Shown: positions 51,969 through 61,747, counted from the first letter of the stretch. The stretch is DNA of 64,000 nucleotides from Bacillota bacterium (GCA_023407575.1 JAEYLX010000018.1:81886-145885); one strand, 5' to 3'. Numbers and translations are program-made. Notes: generated from the sequence alone by a model not told the origin.

Positions 51969-54326
51969 ATGGATATTCTAAAGCAGATAAAAGAAGAATT
52001 GGGAATACGTCTGGAACAGGTAGAAGCTACAGTAAAACTTATTGATGAGGGAAATACCATACCGTTTATTGCCAGATATCGTAAAGAAGTTACTGGTTCT
52101 TTGGATGATGAACAGTTAAGAAACCTTCATGAGCGATTACTGTACCTAAGAAATCTTGAGGAAAAAAAGACACAGGTACTAAACAGCATAGAGGAACAGG
52201 GTAAACTAACAGAAGAACTTAAGGCACAGATTGTTGCAGCGACAACACTGGTTGTGGTAGAGGATTTATATCGACCATATCGTCCAAAGAGAAGAACAAG
52301 GGCAACCATAGCAAAAGAAAAAGGCTTGGATGGTTTAGCCGCTATTATTATAGCGCAGGAAATTAACGAACCGGTAACAGAAGCAGCGAAAGAATATCTT
52401 TCTCCAGAGAAGGAGGTTCTTACAGTTGAAGATGCAATTGCTGGAGCTTTGGACATTATTGCAGAGGATATCTCTGATCAAGCAGAACACCGCAGCTATA
52501 TTCGTGAGCTTACAGCAAAAGAAGGAAAGTTAACATCAACTGCAAAGGATGAGAAACAGCAATCCGTGTATGAGATGTATTATAATTTTGAAGATGGAAT
52601 TGAAAAATTAGCAGGACATAAAATCCTGGCGATAAATCGTGGTGAAAATGAAAAGATTCTCACAATTAAAATCATAGCTCCGGAAGAAAGAATACTTCGC
52701 TATCTTGAGAAAAAGGTAATTCTTAAGGATAACCAGTATACCAATGCTTATCTTAGGACAACCATAGAAGATAGCTATAAAAGACTGATTGCACCTGCAA
52801 TTGAACGAGAAATTCGTAATGATCTGTCAGAGAAGGCGGAGGATGGGGCGATAAAGGTATTTGGTAAGAATTTGGTACAGCTTCTTATGCAGCCTCCGAT
52901 TGCCGGACAGGTTGTGCTTGGATGGGACCCGGCATTTCGTACCGGCTGTAAGTTAGCAGTAGTAGATAGTACGGGTAAAGTGCTGGATACTACGGTGATT
53001 TATCCAACCGCACCACAGAATAAGGTGGAAGAAGCTAAAATTGTAGTAAAGAGGATGATTGATAAATATAACATTTCTTTAATTTCGGTTGGAAATGGTA
53101 CAGCGTCCAGAGAATCAGAGATAGTGATAGTGGATTTATTGAAGGAAATTAACAGACCTCTGAAGTATATCATAGTAAATGAAGCAGGAGCTTCCGTATA
53201 TTCTGCAAGTAAGCTTGCCACAGAGGAATTTCCTAACTTTGACGTAGGTCAGCGAAGCGCAGCTTCAATTGCTAGAAGATTACAAGATCCACTTGCTGAA
53301 CTTGTTAAGATTGATCCTCAATCCATTGGTGTAGGTCAATATCAGCATGATATGAATCAGAAGAAGCTAAGTGAGGTTCTATCAGGCGTAGTAGAGGATT
53401 GTGTAAATAAGGTTGGTGTTGATTTAAATACTGCTTCCGTATCCTTATTGGAGCATGTTTCAGGTGTGAGTAAAGCAATTGCTAAGAATATAGTTTCATA
53501 TCGTGAGGAGAATGGAAGATTTGATAGCAGAAAAGAACTGCTTAAGGTTCCAAAGTTAGGTCCAAAAGCGTTTGAACAGTGCGCAGGCTTTATGAGAATT
53601 ACAGGTGGTGATAATCCTTTGGATGCAACGGGTGTTCATCCAGAATCCTACGAAGCAACCCAGAATCTATTAGTAACCCTTGGACTAACCCTGGATGATA
53701 TTAAAGAGCTGCAGCAAAAGGCACTAAAGCAAAAACAACAGCAGCCAGAAAAGAAGGTTGAGAAAAAGCCAGAGAAGAAACTGGAGAAAAAAGCTACAAT
53801 TTCAGTAAAAACTCAAGATACCGCTTTTGGCAAGGCTCTTGCTGCAGCAGTAGGTAATGGCATGCCTGTGCAAGAGGCTAAGATAGAAAAGGCGGAACAG
53901 GTTACAACTGTTGATCAAAGTGAAGAAATCATAACCATTGGTAAGAAAATTAAAGACAAGCATAAGCTGGCACAGGAACTTGGAGTTGGCGAAATTACAT
54001 TAACGGATATTATTAAGGAACTTGAAAAACCGGGTAGAGATCCTCGTGATGAAATGCCCAAGCCTATTCTTCGTACCGATGTATTGGAGATGAAGGACCT
54101 TACAGAGGGTATGCAGCTTAAGGGAACCGTTCGTAACGTAATTGATTTTGGTGCCTTTGTTGATATAGGTGTACACCAGGATGGACTGGTTCATATTTCA
54201 CAGCTTTCCGATAAGAAGTTTGTAAAACACCCTCTGGATGTGGTAAGCGTAGGTGATATTGTTGAAGTTAAGGTTCTTACTGTAGATGTGGCTAAGAAGA
54301 GGATTCAGCTTACAATGAAGTTATAA
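51969..54326 (+). CDS. tex: Tex-like RNA-binding transcription accessory protein
   Basis: The 785-residue protein has the Tex layout: N-terminal helical domain (FIARYRKEVTGSLDDEQLR), YqgF/RNase H-like domain (LGWDPAFRTGCKLAVVD), helix-hairpin-helix (LEHVSGVSKAIAKNIVSYRE, LLKVPKLGPKAFEQCAGF) and a C-terminal S1 domain (GTVRNVIDFGAFVDIGVHQD). A Lys/Gln/Glu-rich linker at about residues 580-680 between the HhH and S1 parts makes it longer than typical Tex (~720). Tex binds RNA and affects transcription; its precise role is unclear. Confidence 0.92.
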   Translation: MDILKQIKEELGIRLEQVEATVKLIDEGNTIPFIARYRKEVTGSLDDEQLRNLHERLLYLRNLEEKKTQVLNSIEEQGKLTEELKAQIVAATTLVVVEDLYRPYRPKRRTRATIAKEKGLDGLAAIIIAQEINEPVTEAAKEYLSPEKEVLTVEDAIAGALDIIAEDISDQAEHRSYIRELTAKEGKLTSTAKDEKQQSVYEMYYNFEDGIEKLAGHKILAINRGENEKILTIKIIAPEERILRYLEKKVILKDNQYTNAYLRTTIEDSYKRLIAPAIEREIRNDLSEKAEDGAIKVFGKNLVQLLMQPPIAGQVVLGWDPAFRTGCKLAVVDSTGKVLDTTVIYPTAPQNKVEEAKIVVKRMIDKYNISLISVGNGTASRESEIVIVDLLKEINRPLKYIIVNEAGASVYSASKLATEEFPNFDVGQRSAASIARRLQDPLAELVKIDPQSIGVGQYQHDMNQKKLSEVLSGVVEDCVNKVGVDLNTASVSLLEHVSGVSKAIAKNIVSYREENGRFDSRKELLKVPKLGPKAFEQCAGFMRITGGDNPLDATGVHPESYEATQNLLVTLGLTLDDIKELQQKALKQKQQQPEKKVEKKPEKKLEKKATISVKTQDTAFGKALAAAVGNGMPVQEAKIEKAEQVTTVDQSEEIITIGKKIKDKHKLAQELGVGEITLTDIIKELEKPGRDPRDEMPKPILRTDVLEMKDLTEGMQLKGTVRNVIDFGAFVDIGVHQDGLVHISQLSDKKFVKHPLDVVSVGDIVEVKVLTVDVAKKRIQLTMKL

Positions 54327-54421
54327 GGGAAAAGTGTATCTGATAAAACTAAGTTATAAGAAGATATAACAGTGAACTTAATGGTAACTATGCATATCCT
54401 GAAAGCAAAGGTGAGGCGATT

Positions 54422-55180
54422 ATGAGTATTTTATTTGTACTATGTATCCTTGGGGGAATTTTTTGTCTTGTCTATTATGGAAGTATTACTATGTATGCCG
54501 GCGTTGGTACAGCCTTTGCGTGGTTTTGGATTTGCGCGGCTATCGGCTTAATCTTGATAGGTATTGTTATAATCTATATAATGAAAAACGAAATTAAATT
54601 ACCAAGTTTAATTAGGCATATAGTGATAACAATAATAGCGATCGGGGTTTGTTTCGGGTTACTACTAGAAGGGACAATCATTTACCATTCTCAGAAAGAA
54701 GCTAAGCCTGGAGTAAAATATCTTATTGTACTCGGAGCGCAAGTTCGAGGTGATAGAATTACAAAGTCTCTTAAGTATAGGCTGGATACAGCCAAAGAGT
54801 ATCTTAATGCTAATTTAGAGACTAAGGTAATTGTATCAGGTGGACAAGGACCAGGTGAGAACCTGTCGGAGGCAGAAGCAATGAGTCGCTATTTAGTGGA
54901 ACATGGCATAGATGAAAGTAGGATTATTATGGAAGGAAATTCTACCAATACAGTTGAAAATATTCAATTCAGTAAGAGCCTTCTTCCGAGTGATAATACA
55001 TCCATTGCAGTTGTGACAAACGGGTTTCATGTTTTTCGATCCATTTGTATTGCAAAAAAACAGGGATTAACAAATGTTCAAGGTTTAGCGGCACCCTCGG
55101 ATCAAATACTCACAATTAATTATTATGTTAGAGAGGCAGCAGGCGTAATGAAAGACCTCTTATTTGGCAATATTTTGTGA
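54422..55180 (+). CDS. YdcF-family membrane protein (DUF218)
   Basis: The 252-residue protein has three hydrophobic N-terminal segments (about residues 2-25, 32-55, 67-88) and then a DUF218 domain outside or at the membrane: YLIVLGAQVRGDRITKSLKY, VIVSGGQGPGENLSEAEAM, RIIMEGNSTNTVENIQFSK and VVTNGFHVFRSICIAKK. Related proteins (SanA, ElyC) influence envelope integrity. The start has CAAAGGTGAGG upstream. Function not established. Confidence 0.8.
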   Translation: MSILFVLCILGGIFCLVYYGSITMYAGVGTAFAWFWICAAIGLILIGIVIIYIMKNEIKLPSLIRHIVITIIAIGVCFGLLLEGTIIYHSQKEAKPGVKYLIVLGAQVRGDRITKSLKYRLDTAKEYLNANLETKVIVSGGQGPGENLSEAEAMSRYLVEHGIDESRIIMEGNSTNTVENIQFSKSLLPSDNTSIAVVTNGFHVFRSICIAKKQGLTNVQGLAAPSDQILTINYYVREAAGVMKDLLFGNIL

Positions 55181-55260
55181 TATATCTAGATGAAAGCTCG
55201 TATTCTGCACTTTAAAAAATCACCTAGAAAAATATACAATATAAGACTTTGTAAAAACTA

Positions 55261-55289
55261 TTGACATAGGTTAATAGCTGTTATATGAT
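55261..55289 (+). promoter_or_regulatory. Promoter of the FMN riboswitch
   Basis: TTGACA (55261-55266), 17 bases, TATGAT (55284-55289). Confidence 0.75.
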
Positions 55290-55316
55290 GAGGTTGTAAA
55301 AACTTAATAAAGGTAA

Positions 55317-55435
55317 ATCTTCGGGGCAGGGTGAAATTCCCTACCGGCGGTAAAGTCCGCGACTCCTTGTTAATACAAGGATTGATTTGGTGAAATTCCA
55401 AAACCGACAGTAAAGTCTGGATGAGAGAAGAAGAA
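55317..55435 (+). ncRNA. FMN riboswitch (RFN element)
   Basis: All RFN landmarks are present: TCTTCGGGGCAGGGTGAAAT, CCCTACCGGCGGTAAAG, CCGCGACTCC, a variable arm, TTTGGTGAAATTCCAAAACC, GACAGTAAAGTCTGGATG and GAGAGAAGA closing the first helix. Bound FMN should favour the terminator just downstream and shut off ribU. Confidence 0.95.
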
Positions 55436-55463
55436 TAGTATTATAAGATGGATTATAATCAAT

Positions 55464-55499
55464 TCCCCGATTTCAATTTTAGAAGTCGGGGATTTTTTT
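55464..55499 (+). terminator. FMN riboswitch terminator
   Basis: TCCCCGATTT pairs with GAAGTCGGGGA (through G-T pairs near the loop), followed by seven T. It lies between the aptamer and ribU. Confidence 0.9.
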
Positions 55500-55593
55500 G
55501 GTTATAAACATACATACTATAGTGTAAATCATCAATCTTATAATACGAATAACCCAAAGAATTTCCTTTGCAATTAAAAAGGAGAGAATAATT

Positions 55594-56262
55594 ATGAAAG
55601 CAAATGCAACAGCAACAAATGGTACTTTATTTTCCACGAAACAAACTGTAATTCTAGGTCTCTTTTCGGCACTTTCCTACGTGCTTATGTTTGTTCACCT
55701 ACCCTATAAGCATTTGGGGTTTTTGGAATTGGAATTCAGTGACATTCCAGCGATTATAGCGGCACTTCAGTTTGGACCATTATCCGGAATTATGATTGAG
55801 TTTATTAAAAATCTGATTAAAGCACTGACAGCATCACAAACAGGTATGGTTGGTGAATTGGCAAACTTTTTAATAAGTTGTGCTTTTATCCTTCCAGTAG
55901 GAATTTTAAATAAGATAAGAAAATCAAAAGCCATAGAACGTAATAAGACTCAAAATACAGTGAAAGCAAATACAGGTGTAAAAAGTGCAGTAGCAATGGT
56001 GGTTATTTTTACAATTGCCACTCTAAGTATGACAATAACCGGAGCGTTGTTAAATTATTTTATCATGATACCTTTATATGCAACCTTATTTGGCGGCTTG
56101 GATAATGTGGTTGGTTTGGCGGCTACGACAGTACCGGCGATTAAGGATTTAGGGACTATGGTTATTATTGGTATAACACCGTTTAATATTATCAAAGGTA
56201 TTATGATATCAGTGGTTGGATATTACACTTATCGATTGACTAAAGGTGTATTATTCCGTTAA
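55594..56262 (+). CDS. ribU: Riboflavin ECF transporter, S component
   Basis: The 222-residue membrane protein has about five or six hydrophobic segments and the S-component N-terminal helix (VILGLFSALSYVLMFVHLP) followed by the RibU-type LGFLELEFSDIPAIIAALQFGPLSG. A hydrophilic Lys-rich insertion lies at about residues 108-130. It binds riboflavin and relies on an ECF energising module encoded elsewhere. Control by the FMN riboswitch confirms the substrate. Confidence 0.92.
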   Translation: MKANATATNGTLFSTKQTVILGLFSALSYVLMFVHLPYKHLGFLELEFSDIPAIIAALQFGPLSGIMIEFIKNLIKALTASQTGMVGELANFLISCAFILPVGILNKIRKSKAIERNKTQNTVKANTGVKSAVAMVVIFTIATLSMTITGALLNYFIMIPLYATLFGGLDNVVGLAATTVPAIKDLGTMVIIGITPFNIIKGIMISVVGYYTYRLTKGVLFR

Positions 56263-56498
56263 ATAGAGGAAGAAATTAATCTTCCGGTCCAAGAGATTAG
56301 AGTAGCTTATTCAAGATGAAGCGACAGGTAGTTTCACATATACCATCGTTTATATAAGAAGATAGAGTGTTCTTTCTATTCGTAAGGAAAGAGGCTCTAT
56401 CTTTTTTTGTATATATCTGCTATAATAATGCCGATTACAAAGAGCGTAGCAATAAGATAGATTATGGCCGCAGTTGTTTAGAAAGGCATGATTTTAAT

Positions 56499-56924
56499 AT
56501 GACAATAGAGAGTTTTAGATCAGACGACACCTATCAATTTGGCCTCCAGTTGGGAAGTAATGCCAAGCCGGGTGAAATCTATTGCCTAAGTGGAGATTTA
56601 GGAGTGGGTAAGACTGTTTTTACCCAGGGATTTGCCAAAGGCCTAGGAATATCGGAAGCTGTTAATAGTCCTACCTTTACGATAGTTCAGGAATATGAGG
56701 GAGAAAAGCTCCCCTTTTATCACTTTGATGTATACCGCATCTCCGATATTGATGAGATGGAGGAAATCGGATATGAGGATTATTTTTATGGAGAAGGGGT
56801 CTGTCTTATTGAATGGGCAGAATTAATTGAGGAGATATTGCCCCAAAAACATACTAATATTACCATTCGAAAGCATTTGGAAAAGGGTTTCGACTATAGA
56901 ATAATTAACGTTGAAGAGCAATAA
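56499..56924 (+). CDS. tsaE: tRNA t6A synthesis ATPase
   Basis: The start is ATG 56499 (MTIESFRSDDTYQFG), behind GAAAGG; 141 residues. The Walker A motif GDLGVGKTVFTQGFAKGLG and the following VNSPTFTIVQEY and FYHFDVYRI are diagnostic of TsaE (YjeE). It supports the TsaB-TsaD complex that adds the threonylcarbamoyl group to A37 of tRNAs reading ANN codons. Next is tsaB, 30 bases downstream. Confidence 0.93.
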   Translation: MTIESFRSDDTYQFGLQLGSNAKPGEIYCLSGDLGVGKTVFTQGFAKGLGISEAVNSPTFTIVQEYEGEKLPFYHFDVYRISDIDEMEEIGYEDYFYGEGVCLIEWAELIEEILPQKHTNITIRKHLEKGFDYRIINVEEQ

Positions 56925-56954
56925 TCTGAAAAAAGATAGAGAGGGACCACAAGA

Positions 56955-57659
56955 ATGAAGATATTAGCACTTGATAGCTCAGGATTAGTGGCTAGTGTAG
57001 CCATTGTGACTGAGGAGTCTGTACTGGCTGAATATACATTAAATTTTAAGAAAACACATTCACAAACCTTACTGCCTATGTTGGATGAAATAGTGAGTAG
57101 AGTGGAACTTGACTTAAATCAAATAGATGCAATCGCAATATCCTCCGGACCAGGATCTTTTACCGGACTTCGGATTGGTTCTGCTACAGCGAAGGGACTC
57201 GGGTTGGCACTTAATAAGCCCATAATACCAGTACCAACGTTGGAGGGTCTGGCTTATAATTTGTTTGGAACAGAGAAAGTAGTATGCCCAATGATGGATG
57301 CTAGACGAAATCAGGTATATACGGGCTTATATGAAGTTCAGGGTGAGGAATTAAACGTTATACATTCACAGACAGCCATTGCGTTGGAAGAAATTCTATC
57401 AATTGTAAAAGATTTGAACAGAGAGGTAATATTTCTTGGTGATGGTGCTGATGTCCATAAGGAAGTTATTTCCCGGGAGTTAAAAGAAAAGGCTATATTT
57501 GCACCAATGCATTTAAATAAACAAAGAGCTGGTGCCCTTGGAGCGTTAGCAATTCAGTATTATATGAAGAATTTAATTGAGACTGCAACAGAACATGAGC
57601 CTGTATATTTAAGACTATCACAGGCAGAGAGAGAACTTGCAGAAAAAAATAGAAGTTGA
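56955..57659 (+). CDS. tsaB: tRNA t6A synthesis scaffold protein
   Basis: The 234-residue protein has the ASKHA-fold N-terminus KILALDSSGLVASVAIV, the KTHSQTLLPMLDEI segment and ISSGPGSFTGLRIGSATAKG typical of TsaB (YeaZ). It pairs with TsaD, encoded at 59708-60730, and TsaE. The gene is close to tsaE and rimI and probably shares their transcript. Confidence 0.93.
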   Translation: MKILALDSSGLVASVAIVTEESVLAEYTLNFKKTHSQTLLPMLDEIVSRVELDLNQIDAIAISSGPGSFTGLRIGSATAKGLGLALNKPIIPVPTLEGLAYNLFGTEKVVCPMMDARRNQVYTGLYEVQGEELNVIHSQTAIALEEILSIVKDLNREVIFLGDGADVHKEVISRELKEKAIFAPMHLNKQRAGALGALAIQYYMKNLIETATEHEPVYLRLSQAERELAEKNRS

Positions 57660-57689
57660 TGGGTCTGGGTGAAAGACATGGTGGGTGAT

Positions 57690-58130
57690 ATGTTAATTCG
57701 AAGGATGACTGAGGATGATTTAGAACAGGTGGATATAATTGAGCAACAGACATTTTCGGATCCGTGGAGTAAAGAGGATTTTAATAGTTCTCTGAAGGAT
57801 AGTAACAATGAGTATTTGGTAGCAGAGCATAAAGGAATTGTTGCTGGTTACTGTGGTTACTGGGGAGTTGCTGGAGAAGGTTATATTTATAATGTGGCGG
57901 TAAAGGAAGAATTTCGAAATCAGGGAATTGGCCACCAGATGCTTGCCGTACTTCTTGAGAATTCAAAACATAGGGGTATTACCTCACTGACCCTGGAGGT
58001 TCGATACTCGAATACACCTGCTATCCATCTTTACGAGAGTCTTGGATTTGAAAAAGCAGGTATACGCAAGGATTTCTATACGAAACCCAATGAGGATGCT
58101 GTTATAATGTGGCTAAAACCGATACAGTAA
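57690..58130 (+). CDS. rimI: Ribosomal-protein-alanine N-acetyltransferase
   Basis: The 146-residue GNAT acetyltransferase has acetyl-CoA-binding RNQGIGHQMLAVLLENS and the family ends NTPAIHLYESLGFEKAGIRK and DAVIMWLKP. RimI acetylates the N-terminus of S18 in Escherichia coli. ATG 57690 (MLIRRMTEDD) matches the family start; ATG 57678 and GTG 57669 are alternatives. The order tsaE-tsaB-rimI is standard in Firmicutes. Confidence 0.88.
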   Translation: MLIRRMTEDDLEQVDIIEQQTFSDPWSKEDFNSSLKDSNNEYLVAEHKGIVAGYCGYWGVAGEGYIYNVAVKEEFRNQGIGHQMLAVLLENSKHRGITSLTLEVRYSNTPAIHLYESLGFEKAGIRKDFYTKPNEDAVIMWLKPIQ

Positions 58131-58211
58131 TTCCCACTATAAATATGGAGCATAACCGTTTATAATATTCCTAAGAGCAATAAGCTTTTATGAACAAGAG
58201 GGGGACGAGTC

Positions 58212-58460
58212 GTGAAAAGTGCAGATAGAACTGTTAAAAGGACAAAGGTGCCTCTACACTGCAATTCTTGCGGTAAGGAGCTTAAGGTTGAGAATGGAAT
58301 TCTTAAAGAAGACGCCTTCGAAGCTTCTAAGGAGTGGGGTTATTTCTCAAAGAGGGATATGGAAATACACCATTTTAATCTATGTGAAGAATGTTATGAG
58401 GAAATTGTTTCTAAGTTCAGTATTCCAGTTGAAGTTAAGAAGAAGTTGGAAATTTTATAA
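58212..58460 (+). CDS. Small zinc-ribbon-like protein
   Basis: The 82-residue protein starts with GTG behind GAGGGGGACG. It has two Cys pairs, CNSCGKEL (near residue 17) and CEECYEEI (near 58), spaced as in a zinc ribbon, with a DMEIHHFNLC segment before the second pair. It ends in a basic helix. I do not recognise a named family. It lies between the t6A gene cluster and rnz and has its own strong terminator. Confidence 0.65.
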   Translation: MKSADRTVKRTKVPLHCNSCGKELKVENGILKEDAFEASKEWGYFSKRDMEIHHFNLCEECYEEIVSKFSIPVEVKKKLEIL

Positions 58461-58514
58461 TAAGGCTGAATAAAATAAGAAATAGTACAAATTGCATTTA
58501 TACGAAACAACATA

Positions 58515-58561
58515 AGACTACAGCAAGGGTTATCAAATAGATAATTTGCTGTAGTCTTTTT
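58515..58561 (+). terminator. Terminator after the zinc-ribbon gene
   Basis: Perfect 12-bp arms AGACTACAGCAA (58515-58526) and complement (58546-58557) are followed by TTTT. Confidence 0.85.
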
Positions 58562-58751
58562 AGTATACTTGCAAATCAAAGGAAGGGTTGACAAAGTACT
58601 TACAAACAAAATTGTGGACAAACCAGAGAAACTACTGTTAAAATAAGTGCATATTAAATTGACATTTCGTTAAACCCCTTTGCCCTATAAAGAGTTAGGA
58701 TAACAGAATAGGGTATAATAAAGGTAGATTATATATAAGGAAGGCATAAAA

Positions 58752-59666
58752 ATGTTAGATGTATGTTTACTTGGTACAAGTGGTATGATGCCGTTACCAG
58801 GAAGATGGTTAACTGCATTAATGACCAGATTTAATGGCAGCAGCTTATTAATAGATTGTGGAGAAGGTACACAGATTACAATTAGAGAAAAAGGCTGGAG
58901 CTTTCACTCCATTGATATTATATGTTTTACTCATTATCATGGGGATCATATAAGTGGCTTACCCGGCCTTCTGCTTTCTATGGGTAATGCAGAGCGGACC
59001 CAGCCAGTTACGTTAATTGGCCCTAAGGGCTTAGAGAGAGTGGTGAATTCACTTAGAGTTATTGCACCCGAGCTCCCATTTGAACTAAAATTTATAGAGC
59101 TGTCAGCACAAGAGGAAACCATTGAGATTAACGGCTATAACATTAAAGCTTTTCAGGTAAAGCATAATGTTATTTGCTACGGGTACAGTGTTACTATTAG
59201 ACGAGGTGGAAGATTCTTTGCTGAGAGGGCCTTAGAAAATCAGATACCTCAAAAGTTTTGGAACCGACTTCAAAAGGGTGATACAATTGTTGATGGAGAC
59301 ATTACTTATACACCCGATATGGTAATCGGACCAGAACGAAAAGGAATTAAAGTGACTTATTGTACGGACTCAAGACCGATTAAAATAATTGCGGATAATG
59401 CCAAGGGGTCGGATCTGTTCATTTGCGAAGGTATGTATGGTGAACAAGATAAGGATAATAAGGCAAAAGAGTATAAGCATATGACTTTTTGCGATGCGGC
59501 GAGACTCGCCAGAGAAGCTGAAGTTCCAGAATTATGGCTCACTCATTTTAGCCCATCCTTAATTCGTCCTGAAGACTTTATCGGAGAAGCAAAAAAAATA
59601 TTTAAGAATGCAAAGCTTGGAAAAGATAGAAAAAGTGTTACATTGGAATTTGATAAAGACGAATAA
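58752..59666 (+). CDS. rnz: Ribonuclease Z
   Basis: The 304-residue metallo-beta-lactamase protein has the zinc motif THYHGDHISGLPGLL, the long-form RNase Z start LLGTSGMMPLPGRWLTALM, a C-terminal catalytic Asp in TYCTDSRPI, and the final LWLTHFSPSL. It trims the 3' ends of tRNA precursors that lack an encoded CCA. The start has AAGGAAGG upstream. It is followed closely by tsaD. Confidence 0.92.
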   Translation: MLDVCLLGTSGMMPLPGRWLTALMTRFNGSSLLIDCGEGTQITIREKGWSFHSIDIICFTHYHGDHISGLPGLLLSMGNAERTQPVTLIGPKGLERVVNSLRVIAPELPFELKFIELSAQEETIEINGYNIKAFQVKHNVICYGYSVTIRRGGRFFAERALENQIPQKFWNRLQKGDTIVDGDITYTPDMVIGPERKGIKVTYCTDSRPIKIIADNAKGSDLFICEGMYGEQDKDNKAKEYKHMTFCDAARLAREAEVPELWLTHFSPSLIRPEDFIGEAKKIFKNAKLGKDRKSVTLEFDKDE

Positions 59667-59707
59667 TATTTTTCGTAAGAGCCGCAATGCGGTATGATGG
59701 AGATAAA

Positions 59708-60730
59708 ATGACAGAGAATACATTAATATTAGCAATAGAAACTTCTTGTGATGAAACGGCTGCAGCAGTTGTAAAAGATGGCAGAGAGGTACTTTCAAAT
59801 ATTATATCCTCCCAGATAGAACTTCATAAGCTATATGGAGGAGTGGTACCGGAGATTGCCTCACGCAAGCATATAGAAAAAATAAATCAGGTAATAGAAG
59901 AAGCACTAACGGAAGCTAAGGTAACACTGGAGGATATTACAGCAATCGGCGTAACCTATGGACCGGGTTTAGTTGGGGCATTATTGGTTGGTGTGGCAGA
60001 AGCGAAAGCATTAAGCTTTGCAACAAAGAAGCCTCTTGTTGGGGTGCATCATATTGAAGGACATGTATCTGCAAATTATATTGAAAATAAAGAATTAGAG
60101 CCCCCTTTCTTATGTTTAATTGTTTCAGGCGGACATACTCATTTGGTCTTAGTTAAAGAGTATGGTGTATATGAAATCATCGGGAGAACCAGGGACGATG
60201 CAGCTGGAGAAGCATTTGACAAGGTTGCCAGAGCAATTGGACTTGGATATCCAGGCGGACCAAAGATTGATAAGTTATCAAAAGAAGGAGACAAAAAAGC
60301 GATTGCTTTTCCCCGTGCTCAAATCGAAGGGGCTCCCTATGACTTTAGCTTTAGTGGTCTGAAATCTGCTGTATTAAACCATATTAATATATGTGAAATG
60401 AAACAGGAAGAAATCAATCGTGCCGATGTTGCTGCTTCTTTTCAAGAAGCGGTAATCGATGTGTTGGTTTCAAAAACAATACAGGCAGCGAAGGACTATG
60501 GAATGAAAAAGGTTGCACTAGCCGGAGGTGTGGCTGCTAACTCTTCTCTTAGAGAAGCAATGGCAGCAGCTTGTGCTACAAATAGCCTTTCGTTTTATCA
60601 CCCCTCACCAATATATTGTACGGATAATGCCGCAATGATTGGTGTAGCAGCCTATTACGAATATAAAAGAGGGGCTAGAGCAGGACTTGACTTAAATGCT
60701 GTGCCCAACTTAAAAATAGGTGAAAGATAA
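59708..60730 (+). CDS. tsaD: tRNA t6A transferase
   Basis: The start is ATG 59708 (MTENTLILAIETSCDETA), 340 residues. The metal-binding HxxxH-like motif lies in SRKHIEKIN and GVHHIEGH, and SGGHTHLVL, DDAAGEAFDKVARAIGLGYP and AGGVAANSSLREAM are characteristic of TsaD (Gcp/YgjD). It transfers the threonylcarbamoyl group to tRNA. TsaB and TsaE are encoded 2-3 kb upstream. Confidence 0.95.
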   Translation: MTENTLILAIETSCDETAAAVVKDGREVLSNIISSQIELHKLYGGVVPEIASRKHIEKINQVIEEALTEAKVTLEDITAIGVTYGPGLVGALLVGVAEAKALSFATKKPLVGVHHIEGHVSANYIENKELEPPFLCLIVSGGHTHLVLVKEYGVYEIIGRTRDDAAGEAFDKVARAIGLGYPGGPKIDKLSKEGDKKAIAFPRAQIEGAPYDFSFSGLKSAVLNHINICEMKQEEINRADVAASFQEAVIDVLVSKTIQAAKDYGMKKVALAGGVAANSSLREAMAAACATNSLSFYHPSPIYCTDNAAMIGVAAYYEYKRGARAGLDLNAVPNLKIGER

Positions 60731-60799
60731 TAAATTTTATTTAGCTTTAAAAGCTTAGTTATAATTATAGGATAGAATGAGCAATAACGGAGGTTAAAT

Positions 60800-61510
60800 A
60801 TGGGACATAAGATTACAGCAATTGTGTTGGCTGCTGGACAAGGAACAAGAATGAATACTTCTGTTGCAAAGCAGTTTTTAACATTGCGAGATAAACCTGT
60901 TCTATTTTATTCTCTCAGGGCTTTTGAAGAAAGCGAAGTTGATGATATTATCCTGGTCACAGGCAAGGAACAAGTGGAATACTGTAAAAGTATAGTGAAA
61001 CAGTATGATATGACTAAAGTGTCTTGCATTATCGAAGGTGGAAAAGAACGGTATGATTCTGTTTATCAAGGGTTACTAAATGCAGTTGGGACAAATTATG
61101 TTTTAATTCATGATGGGGCAAGACCATTTATTACTGCGAATATGATTAAAGAAATAGTTGAACAGGTTAAGATAAGCAAGGCTTGCTTAATTGGCACCCA
61201 GGTGAAAGAAACCATAAAGGTGATTAATTCGGAAGGGTGTGTGATTTCAACTCCTAATCGTGATACTCTATGGGCGGCACAGACTCCCCAGGCCTTTCAA
61301 TATGATTTAATTATGATGTCCTATCAGAATTTTTATGAAGAACCTGATAAGGAAAGACTAGGAATAACGGATGACGCAATGTTATATGAAGTATATCAAA
61401 AAATGCCTGTCAAAATGTTGTTAGGTGATTATAGGAATATTAAATTAACAACTCCAGAGGATTTATTACTGGCGGAAAAGATATTGGATCAGATGAATGA
61501 AGGTAAATAA
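60800..61510 (+). CDS. ispD: 2-C-methyl-D-erythritol 4-phosphate cytidylyltransferase
   Basis: The 236-residue protein has the cytidylyltransferase signature AIVLAAGQGTRMNTSVAKQF, LIHDGARPFIT and TPQAFQYDLI, and ends with the KLTTPEDLLLAE family tail. It makes CDP-methylerythritol in the non-mevalonate isoprenoid pathway. The ribosome site is ACGGAGG. It is followed by a consensus promoter for the next unit. Confidence 0.93.
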   Translation: MGHKITAIVLAAGQGTRMNTSVAKQFLTLRDKPVLFYSLRAFEESEVDDIILVTGKEQVEYCKSIVKQYDMTKVSCIIEGGKERYDSVYQGLLNAVGTNYVLIHDGARPFITANMIKEIVEQVKISKACLIGTQVKETIKVINSEGCVISTPNRDTLWAAQTPQAFQYDLIMMSYQNFYEEPDKERLGITDDAMLYEVYQKMPVKMLLGDYRNIKLTTPEDLLLAEKILDQMNEGK

Positions 61511-61549
61511 AAAGTAAAGGTAAAGAATTTAAACAATTAAAAATAAAGA

Positions 61550-61578
61550 TTGACAACAGTAAAGAGATAGGGTATACT
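61550..61578 (+). promoter_or_regulatory. Promoter of the metQ leader
   Basis: TTGACA (61550-61555), 17 bases, TATACT (61573-61578). The short Met/Cys-rich frame begins 53 bases further on. Confidence 0.8.
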
Positions 61579-61630
61579 CAAAACCATTAAAGAATATCTG
61601 TATTATAGGTAATGATTTGGAGGGTAAACG

Positions 61631-61747
61631 ATGAGAACAACATTCATGACAATGTGTAATTATATGTGTGGCATGTGTAGCATGTCGATGGAACATATTT
61701 ACCCGATAAGTGAATGTGATGTTTTAACGTTGATAAAAAAGAGATAA
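61631..61747 (+). CDS. Met/Cys-rich 38-residue leader peptide (candidate attenuator)
   Basis: The frame starts at ATG 61631, behind a strong GGAGGG at the right spacing, and ends at TAA 61745-61747. Its first 20 codons include seven Met (positions 1, 6, 8, 12, 15, 18, 20) and three Cys (9, 13, 16), for example the stretch MCNYMCGMCSMSM. The rest of the peptide is ordinary, with one more Cys and a basic end. An intrinsic terminator lies 30 bases past the stop and metQ lies beyond it. This looks like a leader whose translation senses methionyl- (and perhaps cysteinyl-) tRNA. A small metal-binding peptide is a less likely alternative. Confidence 0.6.
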   Translation: MRTTFMTMCNYMCGMCSMSMEHIYPISECDVLTLIKKR